A DNA stretch of 64,000 bases from CALJFL01 sp036961205 (GTDB lineage: Bacteria > Pseudomonadota > Gammaproteobacteria > Pseudomonadales > Halieaceae), in NCBI GenBank assembly GCA_036961205.1, contig JBALVI010000005.1:1-64000 (forward strand), in the 5' to 3' direction. Below are positions 34,572 to 44,082 of the stretch, one piece after another; within the stretch, counting starts at the first letter, position 1; the number at the start of each line of letters is the position of its first letter. The position numbers and the translations under genes were made by a program. A model generated the notes under the pieces. It saw nothing but the letters and a program-made list of their open reading frames with translations, searched no databases and was not told the DNA's origin.

Positions 34572-36854
34572 TTAGTTGGACTGCCTTATATTCCGATAAA
34601 CCCCGATCATGGCCCAACACAGTGCGAATGCACCCAGGGCAAACAATATGTCGCCAGGCACCCTGCCCCACACCATGGCCTCCATAAATGTGCTGTGAAT
34701 GAACTCAGCAGAACGGACAAAGTGATAGCCATGGATGGTTGCATTGTAGGTCTGCCAAATACCTGCAGGAAGCAATGCAAAGATGATCATAAAGCCAAGG
34801 CCAATATTAAGATTCCAAAAGGCAATATTCATCCAGCGGTCGTTCCACTGATAGTTCGGCGTCATGCCCCGAAGACAGAATAACAACAGTCCTATTCCAA
34901 GCATCCCATAAACACCAAACATCGCTCCGTGCCCGTGCGCCGCAGTGGTGTTTAAACCTTGCATGTAATAAAGCGCCAGTGGTGTGTTTATCAGAAATCC
35001 AAGCAGGCCTGCACCGACCAAATTCCAGAATGATACCGCAGCAAAAAACTTCAACGGCCATTGATAAAATCCAATCCAGCTCGCTTTGCTTTCCAGTTTT
35101 GAATGGTTATACGCTTCGAAGCCGATGACCGCTAAAGGCACCACTTCCAGGGCCGACATAACACCGCCTAGCGCGATAACTGAAATCGGGGTTCCACTCC
35201 AGTATAAATGGTGAAAGGTGCCGAGCACGCCGCCTGCCAGAAACACGATGGTGGCAAATAACACCGAGATAGTCGCGGTCGAGCTTCGCAATAGCCCCAT
35301 ATTCACAAATAACAGGGCGATGATGGTGGTGGCAAAGACCTCGAATACACCCTCAACCCAAAGATGAACAACCCACCAGCGCCAGTACTCCATGATGCTG
35401 ATATGAGTATGCTCACCCCAGGTTAATCCGGCACCGTAGAGTAGTCCGATGGCAACAGAAGAAAGTGTCAGCAACACAATCAGCGACCTGTTTTTACCTT
35501 CCTTCAAGGCCGGCAATAAAGCCCTGAACATAAGTACTAGCCAGAGCAGCAGTCCTACGAACAGAAATATTTGCCAGAACCGGCCAAGATCAACATATTC
35601 ATAGCCCTGATGACCAAACCAGAAGTTCATCGTCAGATTGGTGAAAAATTGATTAATCCCCAGCCACTCGCCGGCGAAAGAACCGACAACAATGATTAAC
35701 AAACAAACAAATAGAAAGTTAACACCGTAATGTTGGAACTTGGGTTCTTGACCTGAAATTAACGGCGCTACGTAAAGGCCGGTAGCCAACCATGCTGTCG
35801 CTATCCAAAACACCGCCAGTTGGGTATGCCAGGTTCTCGCCACGCTGTACGGCAGGTATTCAGCCAAGGGGAAGCCATAAAAGTCCTGGCCTTCTACTGC
35901 GTAATGCGCGGTAATTGTTCCCAAAATAATTTGAAAACCAAACAGGGCAAGTACCACCCAGAAATACTTTTCGGTCGCTTTCATAGAGGGCGTATGGTCG
36001 GCCCCAATCAGCATATTGGCCTTCGCCACACCGCCTTCGGGCTCGAGATCATCCCGCCAGAGGTCATACTGTTGCGCGTAGAACCAAACCAGCGCACCAG
36101 TTGCGCCCAATAAAAGAATGATGCTTAGCAGTGTCCAAATTAGCAGACTTGGGGGCGGAGTATTGCCAACCAAAGGATCATAAGGCCAGTTACTGGTATA
36201 CGATATAGTGTCGCCTGGCCGTTGAGTTACGGCGCTCCAGCTAGTCCAGAAGATAAACGCATTTAAGGCATGCATATCTTTATCACTAATCGTCACCGAT
36301 TGAGAAAATGCATATTGTTCACGGATACTGCGTGACTCATCAGAATCCACAGCCTGGAAAACCGTAGAATAATGCGCTGAAACCGTTTTTATAGCTTCGT
36401 ATCGATCGGAGTCCAGGGTCAATGTATCGCTGGTCTTGTCCCAGGTGTTTTTTCTGATACCGAGGCGCAAGTAAGCTTTCAGACTCTCTTGCTGGCCCTC
36501 ACCAATGTCGTCATAGGGGCGGCCATATTCATTGACCGCCATGATGCCAAGTGTCGCGACGCCCTCCCGGTGCAGCCAATCGGCACTCCAGTCTGGGGCA
36601 AGATAACTACCGTGGCCCCAGATAGAGCCTTTTTGCATACCGCCCAATGACTGCCAGACGTTCTGCCCTCGCTGTATATCCCCGAGGGAGAAAACGGACT
36701 CTCCACTATCGGTAACCACTTTTGCAGGCATCGGCGGCGCCATTTGATAAATTTCTCGACCAAAAAAGAGCAGAATGCTGAAGCTGATCAAAGTAGATAG
36801 GGCTAATACTTTCCACAGTAAGCTGGTTCTGAAAACAACGTTGTACTTTTGCAT
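34572..36854 (-). CDS. norZ: quinol-dependent nitric oxide reductase (qNOR)
   Basis: A 760-residue single-subunit NO reductase of the heme-copper oxidase superfamily, reducing NO to N2O with quinol. The N-terminal extension after helix 1 (RGQNVWQSLGGMQKGSIWGH, SYLAPDWSADWLHREG) is the fused NorC-like domain characteristic of qNOR. The NorB-like part has about 12 helices with metal-binding histidines in ARTWHTQLAVFWIATAWLA, EHTHISIMEYWRWWVVHLWVEG and HGHGAMFGVYGMLG. The start has GGAAAGG upstream. No other denitrification genes are nearby, so detoxification rather than respiration is likely. An FNR/DNR-type box lies about 170 bp upstream. Confidence 0.93.
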   Translation of the reverse strand: MQKYNVVFRTSLLWKVLALSTLISFSILLFFGREIYQMAPPMPAKVVTDSGESVFSLGDIQRGQNVWQSLGGMQKGSIWGHGSYLAPDWSADWLHREGVATLGIMAVNEYGRPYDDIGEGQQESLKAYLRLGIRKNTWDKTSDTLTLDSDRYEAIKTVSAHYSTVFQAVDSDESRSIREQYAFSQSVTISDKDMHALNAFIFWTSWSAVTQRPGDTISYTSNWPYDPLVGNTPPPSLLIWTLLSIILLLGATGALVWFYAQQYDLWRDDLEPEGGVAKANMLIGADHTPSMKATEKYFWVVLALFGFQIILGTITAHYAVEGQDFYGFPLAEYLPYSVARTWHTQLAVFWIATAWLATGLYVAPLISGQEPKFQHYGVNFLFVCLLIIVVGSFAGEWLGINQFFTNLTMNFWFGHQGYEYVDLGRFWQIFLFVGLLLWLVLMFRALLPALKEGKNRSLIVLLTLSSVAIGLLYGAGLTWGEHTHISIMEYWRWWVVHLWVEGVFEVFATTIIALLFVNMGLLRSSTATISVLFATIVFLAGGVLGTFHHLYWSGTPISVIALGGVMSALEVVPLAVIGFEAYNHSKLESKASWIGFYQWPLKFFAAVSFWNLVGAGLLGFLINTPLALYYMQGLNTTAAHGHGAMFGVYGMLGIGLLLFCLRGMTPNYQWNDRWMNIAFWNLNIGLGFMIIFALLPAGIWQTYNATIHGYHFVRSAEFIHSTFMEAMVWGRVPGDILFALGAFALCWAMIGVYRNIRQSN

Positions 36855-37019
36855 CGTGGGTAGCCTTTCCGGTTAGCTTTATAGTTATTTTGTCTTCGGT
36901 TTTTTTGTCAAAAACCTCGCTTTGAGCATCTTCGACGGAGAGTTTGCTTGCATGAGAAAATGTAGTGAGAAACGTAACGCATGCGAAAACAGTATACGAT
37001 TACAAGCCTTCGTTCGGTT

Positions 37020-37033
37020 TTGATCTAAGTCAA
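37020..37033. promoter_or_regulatory. FNR/DNR-type binding site upstream of norZ
   Basis: TTGATCTAAGTCAA matches the consensus TTGAT-N4-ATCAA at nine of ten positions. It lies 166 bp upstream of norZ and 124 bp upstream of the divergent MFS gene. CRP/FNR-family regulators of the DNR/NNR class use this sequence to switch on NO reductase. The sequence alone cannot separate FNR from DNR. The rest of the 300-bp region shows no NorR-type repeats. Confidence 0.65.
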
Positions 37034-37157
37034 ACGCATCCCACTTAGCCGGGATCATAGTGGCAATAAGCATCCTGTAGGTTGTCGTTACCTAGCCGAT
37101 CAGAAACGCCCCACAGTACTGATGTAATCATGTACTCGTCACTGGCATAATCTCGCC

Positions 37158-38399
37158 ATGAAATCATTCCTCCCCCTTATTAGAGACGAGTGGCGGCTAC
37201 TGCTGTTCGGCTTCGCTATGAGTTTTGGCTCCAGCTTTGGGCAAACTTACTTTATTGGGCTGTTCAGCGGCGAAATTCGAGCGGACCTTGGCCTTTCCCA
37301 TGGTGATTTTGGCGCCATTTATTCGGCAGCGACCCTCGCCAGTGCTGTGGTCCTGCTCTGGTCTGGATCATTGGTTGACCGAATTGATTTGCGCCGATTT
37401 GCAGTTTGGGTCGTACTTGGCTTGGCAGCTGGCTGTTTATTGATGGCTTCCAGTCGAGGGGTCGCAGCACTTTTTCTGAGCATGTTGGTCCTGCGACACC
37501 TGGGCCAGGGCCTGATGAGTATGGCCGGAACGACCGCCATGGTGAGGTACCTCGACCATCAACGGGGTAAGGCTAACGCACTGGGCGGCATTGGTTATTC
37601 TGTCTCGGAAGCCACCCTACCTACCTTGGTTATCGCCTCTTTGGCGGTATTGAGCTGGCGCCAATCCTGGATCTTCTGGGCACTGATCCTGGTGGTGACC
37701 ATGCCGCTGCTCATCAGATGGTTATTGCGTGATCACGACCTGCGTCACCACCAGTACCTGCGCAGTATCGGCGGTGATACGGCAGCGCTCAGTCATTCTT
37801 CACAAAGGCAGTGGACCCGCGCAGAGGTATTACGCGATCCATTTTTCTACTGTTTTATCCCGCTGCTACTTGCGATGCCGCTGTTATTTACCGGTTTTAT
37901 GTTTCACCAGATACACCTGGTAGCCGCCAAAGGCTGGTCACTGGGCGCCTGGGGCGGTCTCTATATCCTCTATGCTGGCGTCTCTATGGCCTTTAAGTTG
38001 TGGACTGGCGTGCTAATCGACCGTGTCGGTGCGCTCAATTTGACCCCGTTGATCTGTATCCCTTTTGCAGTGGGCTTGCTGGCGCTCGCCGGTGCCAGCC
38101 AATTTGAAGTAGCCGTCGTATTTATGGTGCTCATGGGCGTGTCGGTGGGCATGTATTCTACTGTCTCATCGCCCTTCTACGCAGAGATGTATGGAACCCA
38201 GCACCTGGGATCGATTAAATCGGTAACCACTGCCACTATGGTCTTTGCCAGTGCCGTATCTCCGGTGGCCATGGGTTGGTTGATTGATGCGGGCGTAAGC
38301 ATGGATACCATGGCCCTGGGGGGAGCGGCATATATAATGGCGGCAACAGGGTTGGCGCTTGTTTCGCTGTTTAAGCTAAAGAAACAGGATTTGCGTTAA
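37158..38399 (+). CDS. MFS transporter
   Basis: A 413-residue, 12-helix transporter: LLFGFAMSFGSSFGQTYFIG in helix 1, SGSLVDRIDLRRFAVW in loop 2-3, RHLGQGLMSMAGTTAMVRYL in helix 4, and GSIKSVTTATMVFASAVSP near the end. It resembles the oxalate/formate-type and monocarboxylate-like MFS branch, but substrate assignment is not possible. It is divergent from norZ and shares the 300-bp upstream region with the FNR/DNR-type box, so it might be co-regulated. Confidence 0.8.
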   Translation: MKSFLPLIRDEWRLLLFGFAMSFGSSFGQTYFIGLFSGEIRADLGLSHGDFGAIYSAATLASAVVLLWSGSLVDRIDLRRFAVWVVLGLAAGCLLMASSRGVAALFLSMLVLRHLGQGLMSMAGTTAMVRYLDHQRGKANALGGIGYSVSEATLPTLVIASLAVLSWRQSWIFWALILVVTMPLLIRWLLRDHDLRHHQYLRSIGGDTAALSHSSQRQWTRAEVLRDPFFYCFIPLLLAMPLLFTGFMFHQIHLVAAKGWSLGAWGGLYILYAGVSMAFKLWTGVLIDRVGALNLTPLICIPFAVGLLALAGASQFEVAVVFMVLMGVSVGMYSTVSSPFYAEMYGTQHLGSIKSVTTATMVFASAVSPVAMGWLIDAGVSMDTMALGGAAYIMAATGLALVSLFKLKKQDLR

Positions 38400-38561
38400 G
38401 CGCTGCTACACAGCCCGACATAATGCTCGGCGGCAGTAATTTCACTAAGAATCGAACTTTTCCATCGCTCCGGCGTCTACCCCATAGCGCCAATTGGCGG
38501 TTTAATCCAGTGGCATAGCCGGTTACAATCACCGCTTGCTGTATAACAAGGTGAAGCTATT

Positions 38562-40841
38562 TTGATCATAAAACACCACAGCCCCGCGAAGTCTACTCGC
38601 GCGCTGTTCACTGGCGTTCTGGCCGGAATCTTACTCTGTGTGAGCGCACTCCCTGTTTGGGCGGTTATTGAATACAGTGATGACCAGCGCGAGACCATCG
38701 TTGAGATGATTCAGCAGCTTGAGGAGCGCCATTACGCCAAACTGAAGTACGACGATGCGCTTTCCTCGGCACACCTGGACAACTACATAGACAGTCTGGA
38801 CGGCGGCAAAATGTTTTTTACCGCGGCCGATGTGCAGGAGTTTGAACAATACAGAGACGTATTGGACGATCAGTCGCATGAGGGGCAGCTGGAAGCCGGC
38901 TACGCCATCTTCAACCGCTTTGAGCAGCGTTTGAAAGACAGGCTGGAAAGTGTTCTGGACGACCTGCCAGCTACCGTGTCTGCCATGGATTTTGATATCG
39001 ACGAGAGCTACCCGCTCAGCAGTGATGATCGCGAGTGGGCTGCCGATGTCGCCGAACTGGATGACCGCTGGCGCAAGCATTTAAAGAATCAGGTGCTGAG
39101 CCTCAAGCTGGCCAAGAAGGAAATGGAGGAAATAGCCCCGGTACTTGAGAAACGCTACACCAACCAACTCAAGCGGGTTAACCAATATAACAGTCAGGAC
39201 GTGTTTCAGATCTATGCCAATGCGCTGACCGAGTTGTACGACCCCCACACCAACTATCTTTCTCCCAGACGCTCTGAAAACTTCAATATCAATATGAGCC
39301 TGTCGCTGGAAGGTATTGGCGCTGTACTGCAAATTGAAGATGAGTACACCAAGGTAAGCCGGCTTGTTGCCAAAGGACCGGCGGACAAACAGGGAGAATT
39401 ACAACCTTCAGACCGTATCGTGGCAGTCGGCCAGGGCGATAGTGGCGCGCTGGAAGACGTTGTCGGCTGGCGCCTTGATGAAGTAGTTGAACTGATTCGC
39501 GGCGCGAAAGACACCACCGTCCGACTTGAGGTGATACCTGCCAAAGCGAAAGCGACGGACGAGCACAAAGTCATCACCATTGTGCGCAACAAGGTAAAAC
39601 TGGAAGAACAATCTGCGCAGAAAGAAATCATTGAAATCCCCAATGGCGACGACCTGCTTAAAGTCGGAGTTATCGACATTCCTGCCTTCTACATCGATTT
39701 TGACGCGATGCGCCGGGGCGAGAAGGATTACAAAAGCACCACACGCGATGTGAAAGCTCTACTGGAAGAATTACAGGCGGACAATGTTGACGGCCTGATC
39801 ATCGACCTGCGCAACAATGGCGGCGGTTCTTTACAGGAAGCCAATGAGCTGACCGGTCTGTTTATAGAATACGGACCCACGGTACAAATTCGACATTCTT
39901 CACGCCGGGTGTGGCGGGATGGTAAGCGATTGCGCAGTGAATTTTACGACGGGCCTTTGGTGGTTTTGATCAATCGTCTCAGTGCTTCCGCATCAGAAAT
40001 TTTTGCCGGTGCTATTCAGGACTACGAGCGAGGCATTATTGTTGGCGACCGCTCATTCGGCAAAGGCACGGTACAGACGCTAGTACCGCTTACCGAGGGA
40101 CAGCTGAAGTTGACCGAGTCGAAGTTTTATCGTATCTCGGGAGACAGTACGCAACATCGAGGCGTTGTGCCTGATGTCGCATTCCCCTCGCTGTATGACG
40201 CAGAGGAAATTGGCGAGAGCGCTCTGGATCACGCTCTAAACTGGGACCAGATCAACCCAGTACGCCACAAACGCTACAATGATCTTACACCGCTACTGCC
40301 AGAGCTAACTAACGCGTATACCGATCGCAGCGAGGCCAACCCCGATCTTATCTTTTTGCGAGATCAGGTGGCACTGGCAGAACAGGCGCGTGACATTAAG
40401 TCACTGCCGCTCAAGGAATCTGCCAGAATTGCATTACGGGATGAGCAAAAAGCCAAAGCGTTGACCATCGAGAATAAGCGCAGGGAAGCGAAAGGCGAGG
40501 ATCTGCTGGCTTCTATTGACGAACTGGATGCAGATGAAGATGACAGCTCTGTAGAAGAAGCGACCGAGGATGAGTCAGCGGATACAGAACTGGAGGCGGA
40601 AACAGCTACTGCTGATTTAGATGCTGCGGCAGCCGATGCTGTGGCAGCCACTGCTGCGGCAGCCGATGCTGTAGCAGCTAACGAAGATGACAGCGTAGAT
40701 GAAGCCGCTGTGGATTCAATCGAGGAAGAGGCCGAAGACGTACCAGACCTGCTGCTTACTGAAGCGGGCAATGTACTGGTAGATGCACTGATGATTAAGC
40801 GTCAGGCTTTTGCGGTCAATACGCCGCCAGAGAAGGACTAG
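38562..40841 (+). CDS. prc: carboxy-terminal processing protease Prc/Tsp
   Basis: A 759-residue periplasmic serine protease. The leader is residues ~15-35 (LFTGVLAGILLCVSALPVWA). The N-terminal helical domain is followed by a PDZ domain (MSLSLEGIGAVLQIEDEYTK...GELQPSDRIVAVGQG) and an S41 catalytic domain with LINRLSASASEIFAGAIQDY (Ser) and VGDRSFGKGTVQTL (Lys). The start is TTG 38562 with AAGGTGA upstream. Compared with E. coli Prc (682 residues) there is an acidic, alanine-rich tail of ~80 residues including a duplicated 10-residue block. It degrades tagged or misfolded periplasmic proteins and trims PG enzymes. Convergent with cysG, overlapping by four bases. Confidence 0.92.
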   Translation: MIIKHHSPAKSTRALFTGVLAGILLCVSALPVWAVIEYSDDQRETIVEMIQQLEERHYAKLKYDDALSSAHLDNYIDSLDGGKMFFTAADVQEFEQYRDVLDDQSHEGQLEAGYAIFNRFEQRLKDRLESVLDDLPATVSAMDFDIDESYPLSSDDREWAADVAELDDRWRKHLKNQVLSLKLAKKEMEEIAPVLEKRYTNQLKRVNQYNSQDVFQIYANALTELYDPHTNYLSPRRSENFNINMSLSLEGIGAVLQIEDEYTKVSRLVAKGPADKQGELQPSDRIVAVGQGDSGALEDVVGWRLDEVVELIRGAKDTTVRLEVIPAKAKATDEHKVITIVRNKVKLEEQSAQKEIIEIPNGDDLLKVGVIDIPAFYIDFDAMRRGEKDYKSTTRDVKALLEELQADNVDGLIIDLRNNGGGSLQEANELTGLFIEYGPTVQIRHSSRRVWRDGKRLRSEFYDGPLVVLINRLSASASEIFAGAIQDYERGIIVGDRSFGKGTVQTLVPLTEGQLKLTESKFYRISGDSTQHRGVVPDVAFPSLYDAEEIGESALDHALNWDQINPVRHKRYNDLTPLLPELTNAYTDRSEANPDLIFLRDQVALAEQARDIKSLPLKESARIALRDEQKAKALTIENKRREAKGEDLLASIDELDADEDDSSVEEATEDESADTELEAETATADLDAAAADAVAATAAAADAVAANEDDSVDEAAVDSIEEEAEDVPDLLLTEAGNVLVDALMIKRQAFAVNTPPEKD
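40623..40682 (+). repeat. in-frame 30-bp tandem repeat in prc
   Basis: Two 30-bp units (40623-40652 and 40653-40682) differ at only a few positions and encode AAADAVAAT and AAADAVAAN within the acidic tail of Prc. The length is a multiple of three, so gain or loss of a unit would keep the frame. Confidence 0.75.
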
Positions 40842-42235
40842 GCCTGACCTTTATCGCCGGAGAACCAGGCCAACCCTTTTTCCGCTAGCCTGACCACGTC
40901 CCCCACAATGATTAAGGTGGGGGCACGAGGTTGCTCACGTTCCACCAGTTCAACCATAGTTGCCAGCGTTCCCAGCAAAACTCTTTGCGAGGGCATAGTG
41001 CCCTTCTCCACCAACGCGATCGGTGTCGTGCTATCGCGGCCGTAAGCCTGCAACTGCTCACAGATCTCGGGCAGGCCCACCAGACCCATGTAGAAGACCA
41101 GAGTCTCATTAGTCACTAAACACTGAGACCAATCAACTGTCAGGCGCCCTTCTTTGCTGTGCCCTGTAACGAAGCGCACAGATTGAGCATAGTCCCGGTG
41201 AGTTAGCGGAATTCCTGCATAACAGGCAGCACCGCTTGCCGCGGTAATGCCCGGCACCACCTGAAACGGAATTTTGTGCTGAGCCAGTAATTCGATTTCT
41301 TCACCGCCCCGGCCGAAAATAAAGGGGTCGCCGCCTTTTAGCCGGATAACGCGTTTGCCCTCCAGCGCCAGATCTACCAGCAACTGATTGATTTCTCCCT
41401 GGGGCACGCTGTGATCGGCCCTTCGTTTGCCGACATAAAGTCGTTCGGCATCCCTGCGGGCCATCTCGACTATCGCGGGTGCAACCAGACGATCGTAAAG
41501 GACTACATCGGCGCTCTGCAAAAGTCGCATCGCTTTAAACGTCATCAGATCGGGGTCGCCTGGGCCGGCGCCTACCAGGTAGACTTCGCCAGTCATGGCG
41601 GGGGCGTCAACCTGCAACTGAGCTTCTATTAACTGGTCTGCCTCCTCTTCCCGGCCTGCGAGTAACAAATTGGCAGCGGGTCCTTCTATTGTCTTTTCCC
41701 AAAATAGGCGCCTGGCCATTTCGTCCGGAATCGACTGCTTGACCTGGTCGCGCAATTTCCCCGCCCATCGTGCCAGCTGGCCATAGCCTGCGGGCACCAT
41801 GGCATCTAGTTTGCGCCGCCATAAGCGCGCCAATACGGGGCTGGCGCCACTGCTGGAAATAGCGAAAATCAGCGGTGAACGATCGACGATGGACGGGAAG
41901 ATAAAGGTGCACAGGTGCGGCGAGTCGACAACATTGACTGGCAGCCTTCTCGCCGCGCAGTGTTCATAAACCAGAGTATTAACTGCAGTGTCAGCGGTGG
42001 CAGCCACCACCAGCGTAGCATCGCTAATCGAATCCTCAGTATAAGTATTCTGCTGCCAGGTCCCGCCAGTCTCGCTCAGCAGCTTCTGCAACTCCTGGGA
42101 GGCTGAAGGCGCGACTACCGTTATCCTGGCACCCGCTTTTGCTAATAGTCTGGCCTTACGAGTGGCTATCGAACCACCACCAACCAGAAGCACGGGGGAA
42201 TCCTTTAACCTCAGACAGACCGGCAGATAATCCAT
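40838..42235 (-). CDS. cysG: siroheme synthase (uroporphyrinogen-III methyltransferase / precorrin-2 dehydrogenase / ferrochelatase)
   Basis: A 465-residue trifunctional enzyme. The CysG-B half starts MDYLPVCLRLKDSPVLLVGG and has the NAD motif VGGGSIATRKARLL. The CysG-A methyltransferase half starts VYLVGAGPGDPDLMTFKAMR and continues VIRLKGGDPFIFGRGGEE and GITAASGAACYAGIPLTHRD. It makes siroheme for sulfite and nitrite reductase. ATG 42235 follows the serS stop by one base, so the two are cotranscribed; a longer frame into serS is not needed. It is the last gene of the ftsK-to-cysG run. Confidence 0.95.
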   Translation of the reverse strand: MDYLPVCLRLKDSPVLLVGGGSIATRKARLLAKAGARITVVAPSASQELQKLLSETGGTWQQNTYTEDSISDATLVVAATADTAVNTLVYEHCAARRLPVNVVDSPHLCTFIFPSIVDRSPLIFAISSSGASPVLARLWRRKLDAMVPAGYGQLARWAGKLRDQVKQSIPDEMARRLFWEKTIEGPAANLLLAGREEEADQLIEAQLQVDAPAMTGEVYLVGAGPGDPDLMTFKAMRLLQSADVVLYDRLVAPAIVEMARRDAERLYVGKRRADHSVPQGEINQLLVDLALEGKRVIRLKGGDPFIFGRGGEEIELLAQHKIPFQVVPGITAASGAACYAGIPLTHRDYAQSVRFVTGHSKEGRLTVDWSQCLVTNETLVFYMGLVGLPEICEQLQAYGRDSTTPIALVEKGTMPSQRVLLGTLATMVELVEREQPRAPTLIIVGDVVRLAEKGLAWFSGDKGQA

Positions 42236-42236
42236 A

Positions 42237-43535
42237 TTATCCGCCCAGTTGCCCTGCACCCGCCATGTAGGGTCTTAGCACCTCGGGGATAATGACGCTG
42301 CCGTCGGCCTGTTGATAATTTTCCAGGATGGCGACCAGCGTTCGACCGACAGCCAAACCTGAACCATTGAGCGTATGCAGTAATTCCGGCTTACCAGTTT
42401 CAGGGTTACGCCAGCGTGCTTGCATACGCCTGGCTTGATAGTCCCCAAAGCTACTGCAACTGGAGATTTCCCGGTAGGTGTTTTGGGCCGGCAGCCACAC
42501 TTCAAGGTCATACGTTTTACGCGCTGAGAATCCGATATCGCCACCACACAAAATAACTTTACGGTAGGGCAACTCCAGAGCCTTCAGAATATTCTCCGCG
42601 TGGCCGGTTAAGTCTTCCAATGCCTGCCCGGATTGCTGCGGTCTGACCAGTTGCACAAGCTCTACTTTTTCGAACTGGTGCTGCCTGATCATGCCCCGGG
42701 TATCGCGTCCGTAGCTACCCGCCTCACTGCGAAAACAGGGTGTGTGGCAGGCAAATTTAATGCCGCTCTCACCCAGTTCCGCATCTTCAAAAATACGATC
42801 ACGAGCAACATTGGTCACCGGCACCTCAGCGGTTGGAATCAGATAGTATTCCTGATCGCCGGTGAGCTTAAAGAGGTCTTCCTCGAACTTCGGCAGCTGA
42901 CCAGTCCCGCGCAGTGATTCTTTGTTAACAATGTACGGGACATAGATTTCGCTGTAGCCGTGCTCGCCGGTGTGGGTATTCAACATGAGCTGAATCAACG
43001 CACGGTGCAGTCGCGCCAATTCGCCGTACATCACGGTAAAACGGCTACCAGTGATCTTACCGCCCGTCTCCGCGTCCAACTGGCCGATGGCCTCGCCGAT
43101 TTCGACATGATCCCTGGGGGTAAAATCAAATGTGCCAGGCGTCCCCCATCTAGCGATCTCTACGTTGTCATCTTCGCTGGCGCCTTCGGGAACAGCATGA
43201 TCGGGAACGTTAGGGACGCCCAATAACAGCTCCTCCAATCGCTCCTGAACAGACTTCGCCTCCGCTGTCGCCGCATCGATTTGCTCGGCAATCGTGGCCA
43301 GAATTTCATTGACCTGAGCTTTGGCATCGTCAACGCTGATGCCCTGCCCGACCAATTCCCCAATTTTTTTCGAGGCTTGTTTTCGCTGCGCCAATAAATT
43401 TTGACTGCTGACATCTGCCGCCTTGCGACGTGCGTCCAGCTCTGTGAATTCACTAACATTGAATTCAAATCCGCGCTTTTTCAGGGCAACAGCGAGTTCC
43501 TCGGGATTCTGCCGCACTGCCTTTATGTCTAACAT
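42237..43535 (-). CDS. serS: serine--tRNA ligase
   Basis: A 432-residue class II synthetase. The N-terminal coiled-coil arm is residues ~30-100 (RRKAADVSSQNLLAQRKQAS). Class II motifs include SEIYVPYIVNKESLRGTGQL, FACHTPCFRSEAGSYGRDTRGMIRQHQFEKVEL (motif 2, split) and NGSGLAVGRTLVAILENYQ (motif 3). Standard length and a conserved neighbour of crcB, rarA and cysG. Confidence 0.97.
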   Translation of the reverse strand: MLDIKAVRQNPEELAVALKKRGFEFNVSEFTELDARRKAADVSSQNLLAQRKQASKKIGELVGQGISVDDAKAQVNEILATIAEQIDAATAEAKSVQERLEELLLGVPNVPDHAVPEGASEDDNVEIARWGTPGTFDFTPRDHVEIGEAIGQLDAETGGKITGSRFTVMYGELARLHRALIQLMLNTHTGEHGYSEIYVPYIVNKESLRGTGQLPKFEEDLFKLTGDQEYYLIPTAEVPVTNVARDRIFEDAELGESGIKFACHTPCFRSEAGSYGRDTRGMIRQHQFEKVELVQLVRPQQSGQALEDLTGHAENILKALELPYRKVILCGGDIGFSARKTYDLEVWLPAQNTYREISSCSSFGDYQARRMQARWRNPETGKPELLHTLNGSGLAVGRTLVAILENYQQADGSVIIPEVLRPYMAGAGQLGG

Positions 43536-43581
43536 TCCGATATTTCCTGTAACTGAATTTTGGTTGGCTGGATGCTGCGCA

Positions 43582-43956
43582 TCAAAACAAAAGTCGGGTT
43601 GAATAAATAGCGGCGCCTGCAGCTAATACGCAAAACACCGCGCTAGCTATCATGTAGCCCATGGCATGAAACGCATGCCCCGTTTCGAACAGGTTTATAG
43701 CCTCAAGCGAAAAAGTTGAGAACGTAGTGAATGCTCCCAAAAACCCGACCATTAGCACACCTCGCCAATCCGGATGGATGAGACTTTTCTCGATCAGCAC
43801 GAAGACCACGCCAATAGATGCAGAGCCCACCATGTTGACCAGTAACGTGCCCATAGGCCAATGGCCCTGCCATAGGGAATGGACCCAGTTGGACAGCAGA
43901 TAACGACTCACTGCCCCACCAGCGCCACCGAGAGCGATAAATAGCAGGTATTTCAT
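43582..43956 (-). CDS. crcB: fluoride ion transporter CrcB (Fluc)
   Basis: A 124-residue, four-helix dual-topology fluoride channel. Hallmarks: GGAGGAVSRYLLSNW, WPMGTLLVNMVGSASIGVV (with the pore Asn) and GFLGAFTTFSTFSLEAINL. A strong AAAGGAGG site precedes the ATG. No fluoride riboswitch was seen upstream; the gene is embedded in the rarA-crcB-serS run. Confidence 0.95.
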   Translation of the reverse strand: MKYLLFIALGGAGGAVSRYLLSNWVHSLWQGHWPMGTLLVNMVGSASIGVVFVLIEKSLIHPDWRGVLMVGFLGAFTTFSTFSLEAINLFETGHAFHAMGYMIASAVFCVLAAGAAIYSTRLLF

Positions 43957-44082
43957 ATGCGGATCGGGCCTCCTTTAGGCGGCGTATTGTACTGGTTTTA
44001 GCGGGCTTGCGCATGGTGAGTGCTGGCATTGAAGTAGGTAGAGCGCATGGCCAATTGAAATTGGCTCGCGCTAACAGAGTTC

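Noticed and set aside
40841..40881. Terminator of prc inside cysG
   Set aside because: GGCCTG/CAGGCC could pair across a 19-nt loop, but the stem is short and the T5 run lies five bases beyond it. Too weak to call.
43957..44082. Possible fluoride riboswitch upstream of crcB
   Set aside because: The 126-bp gap lacks the conserved GGUGAUGG-type start and pseudoknot halves. Only a strong Shine-Dalgarno was seen.
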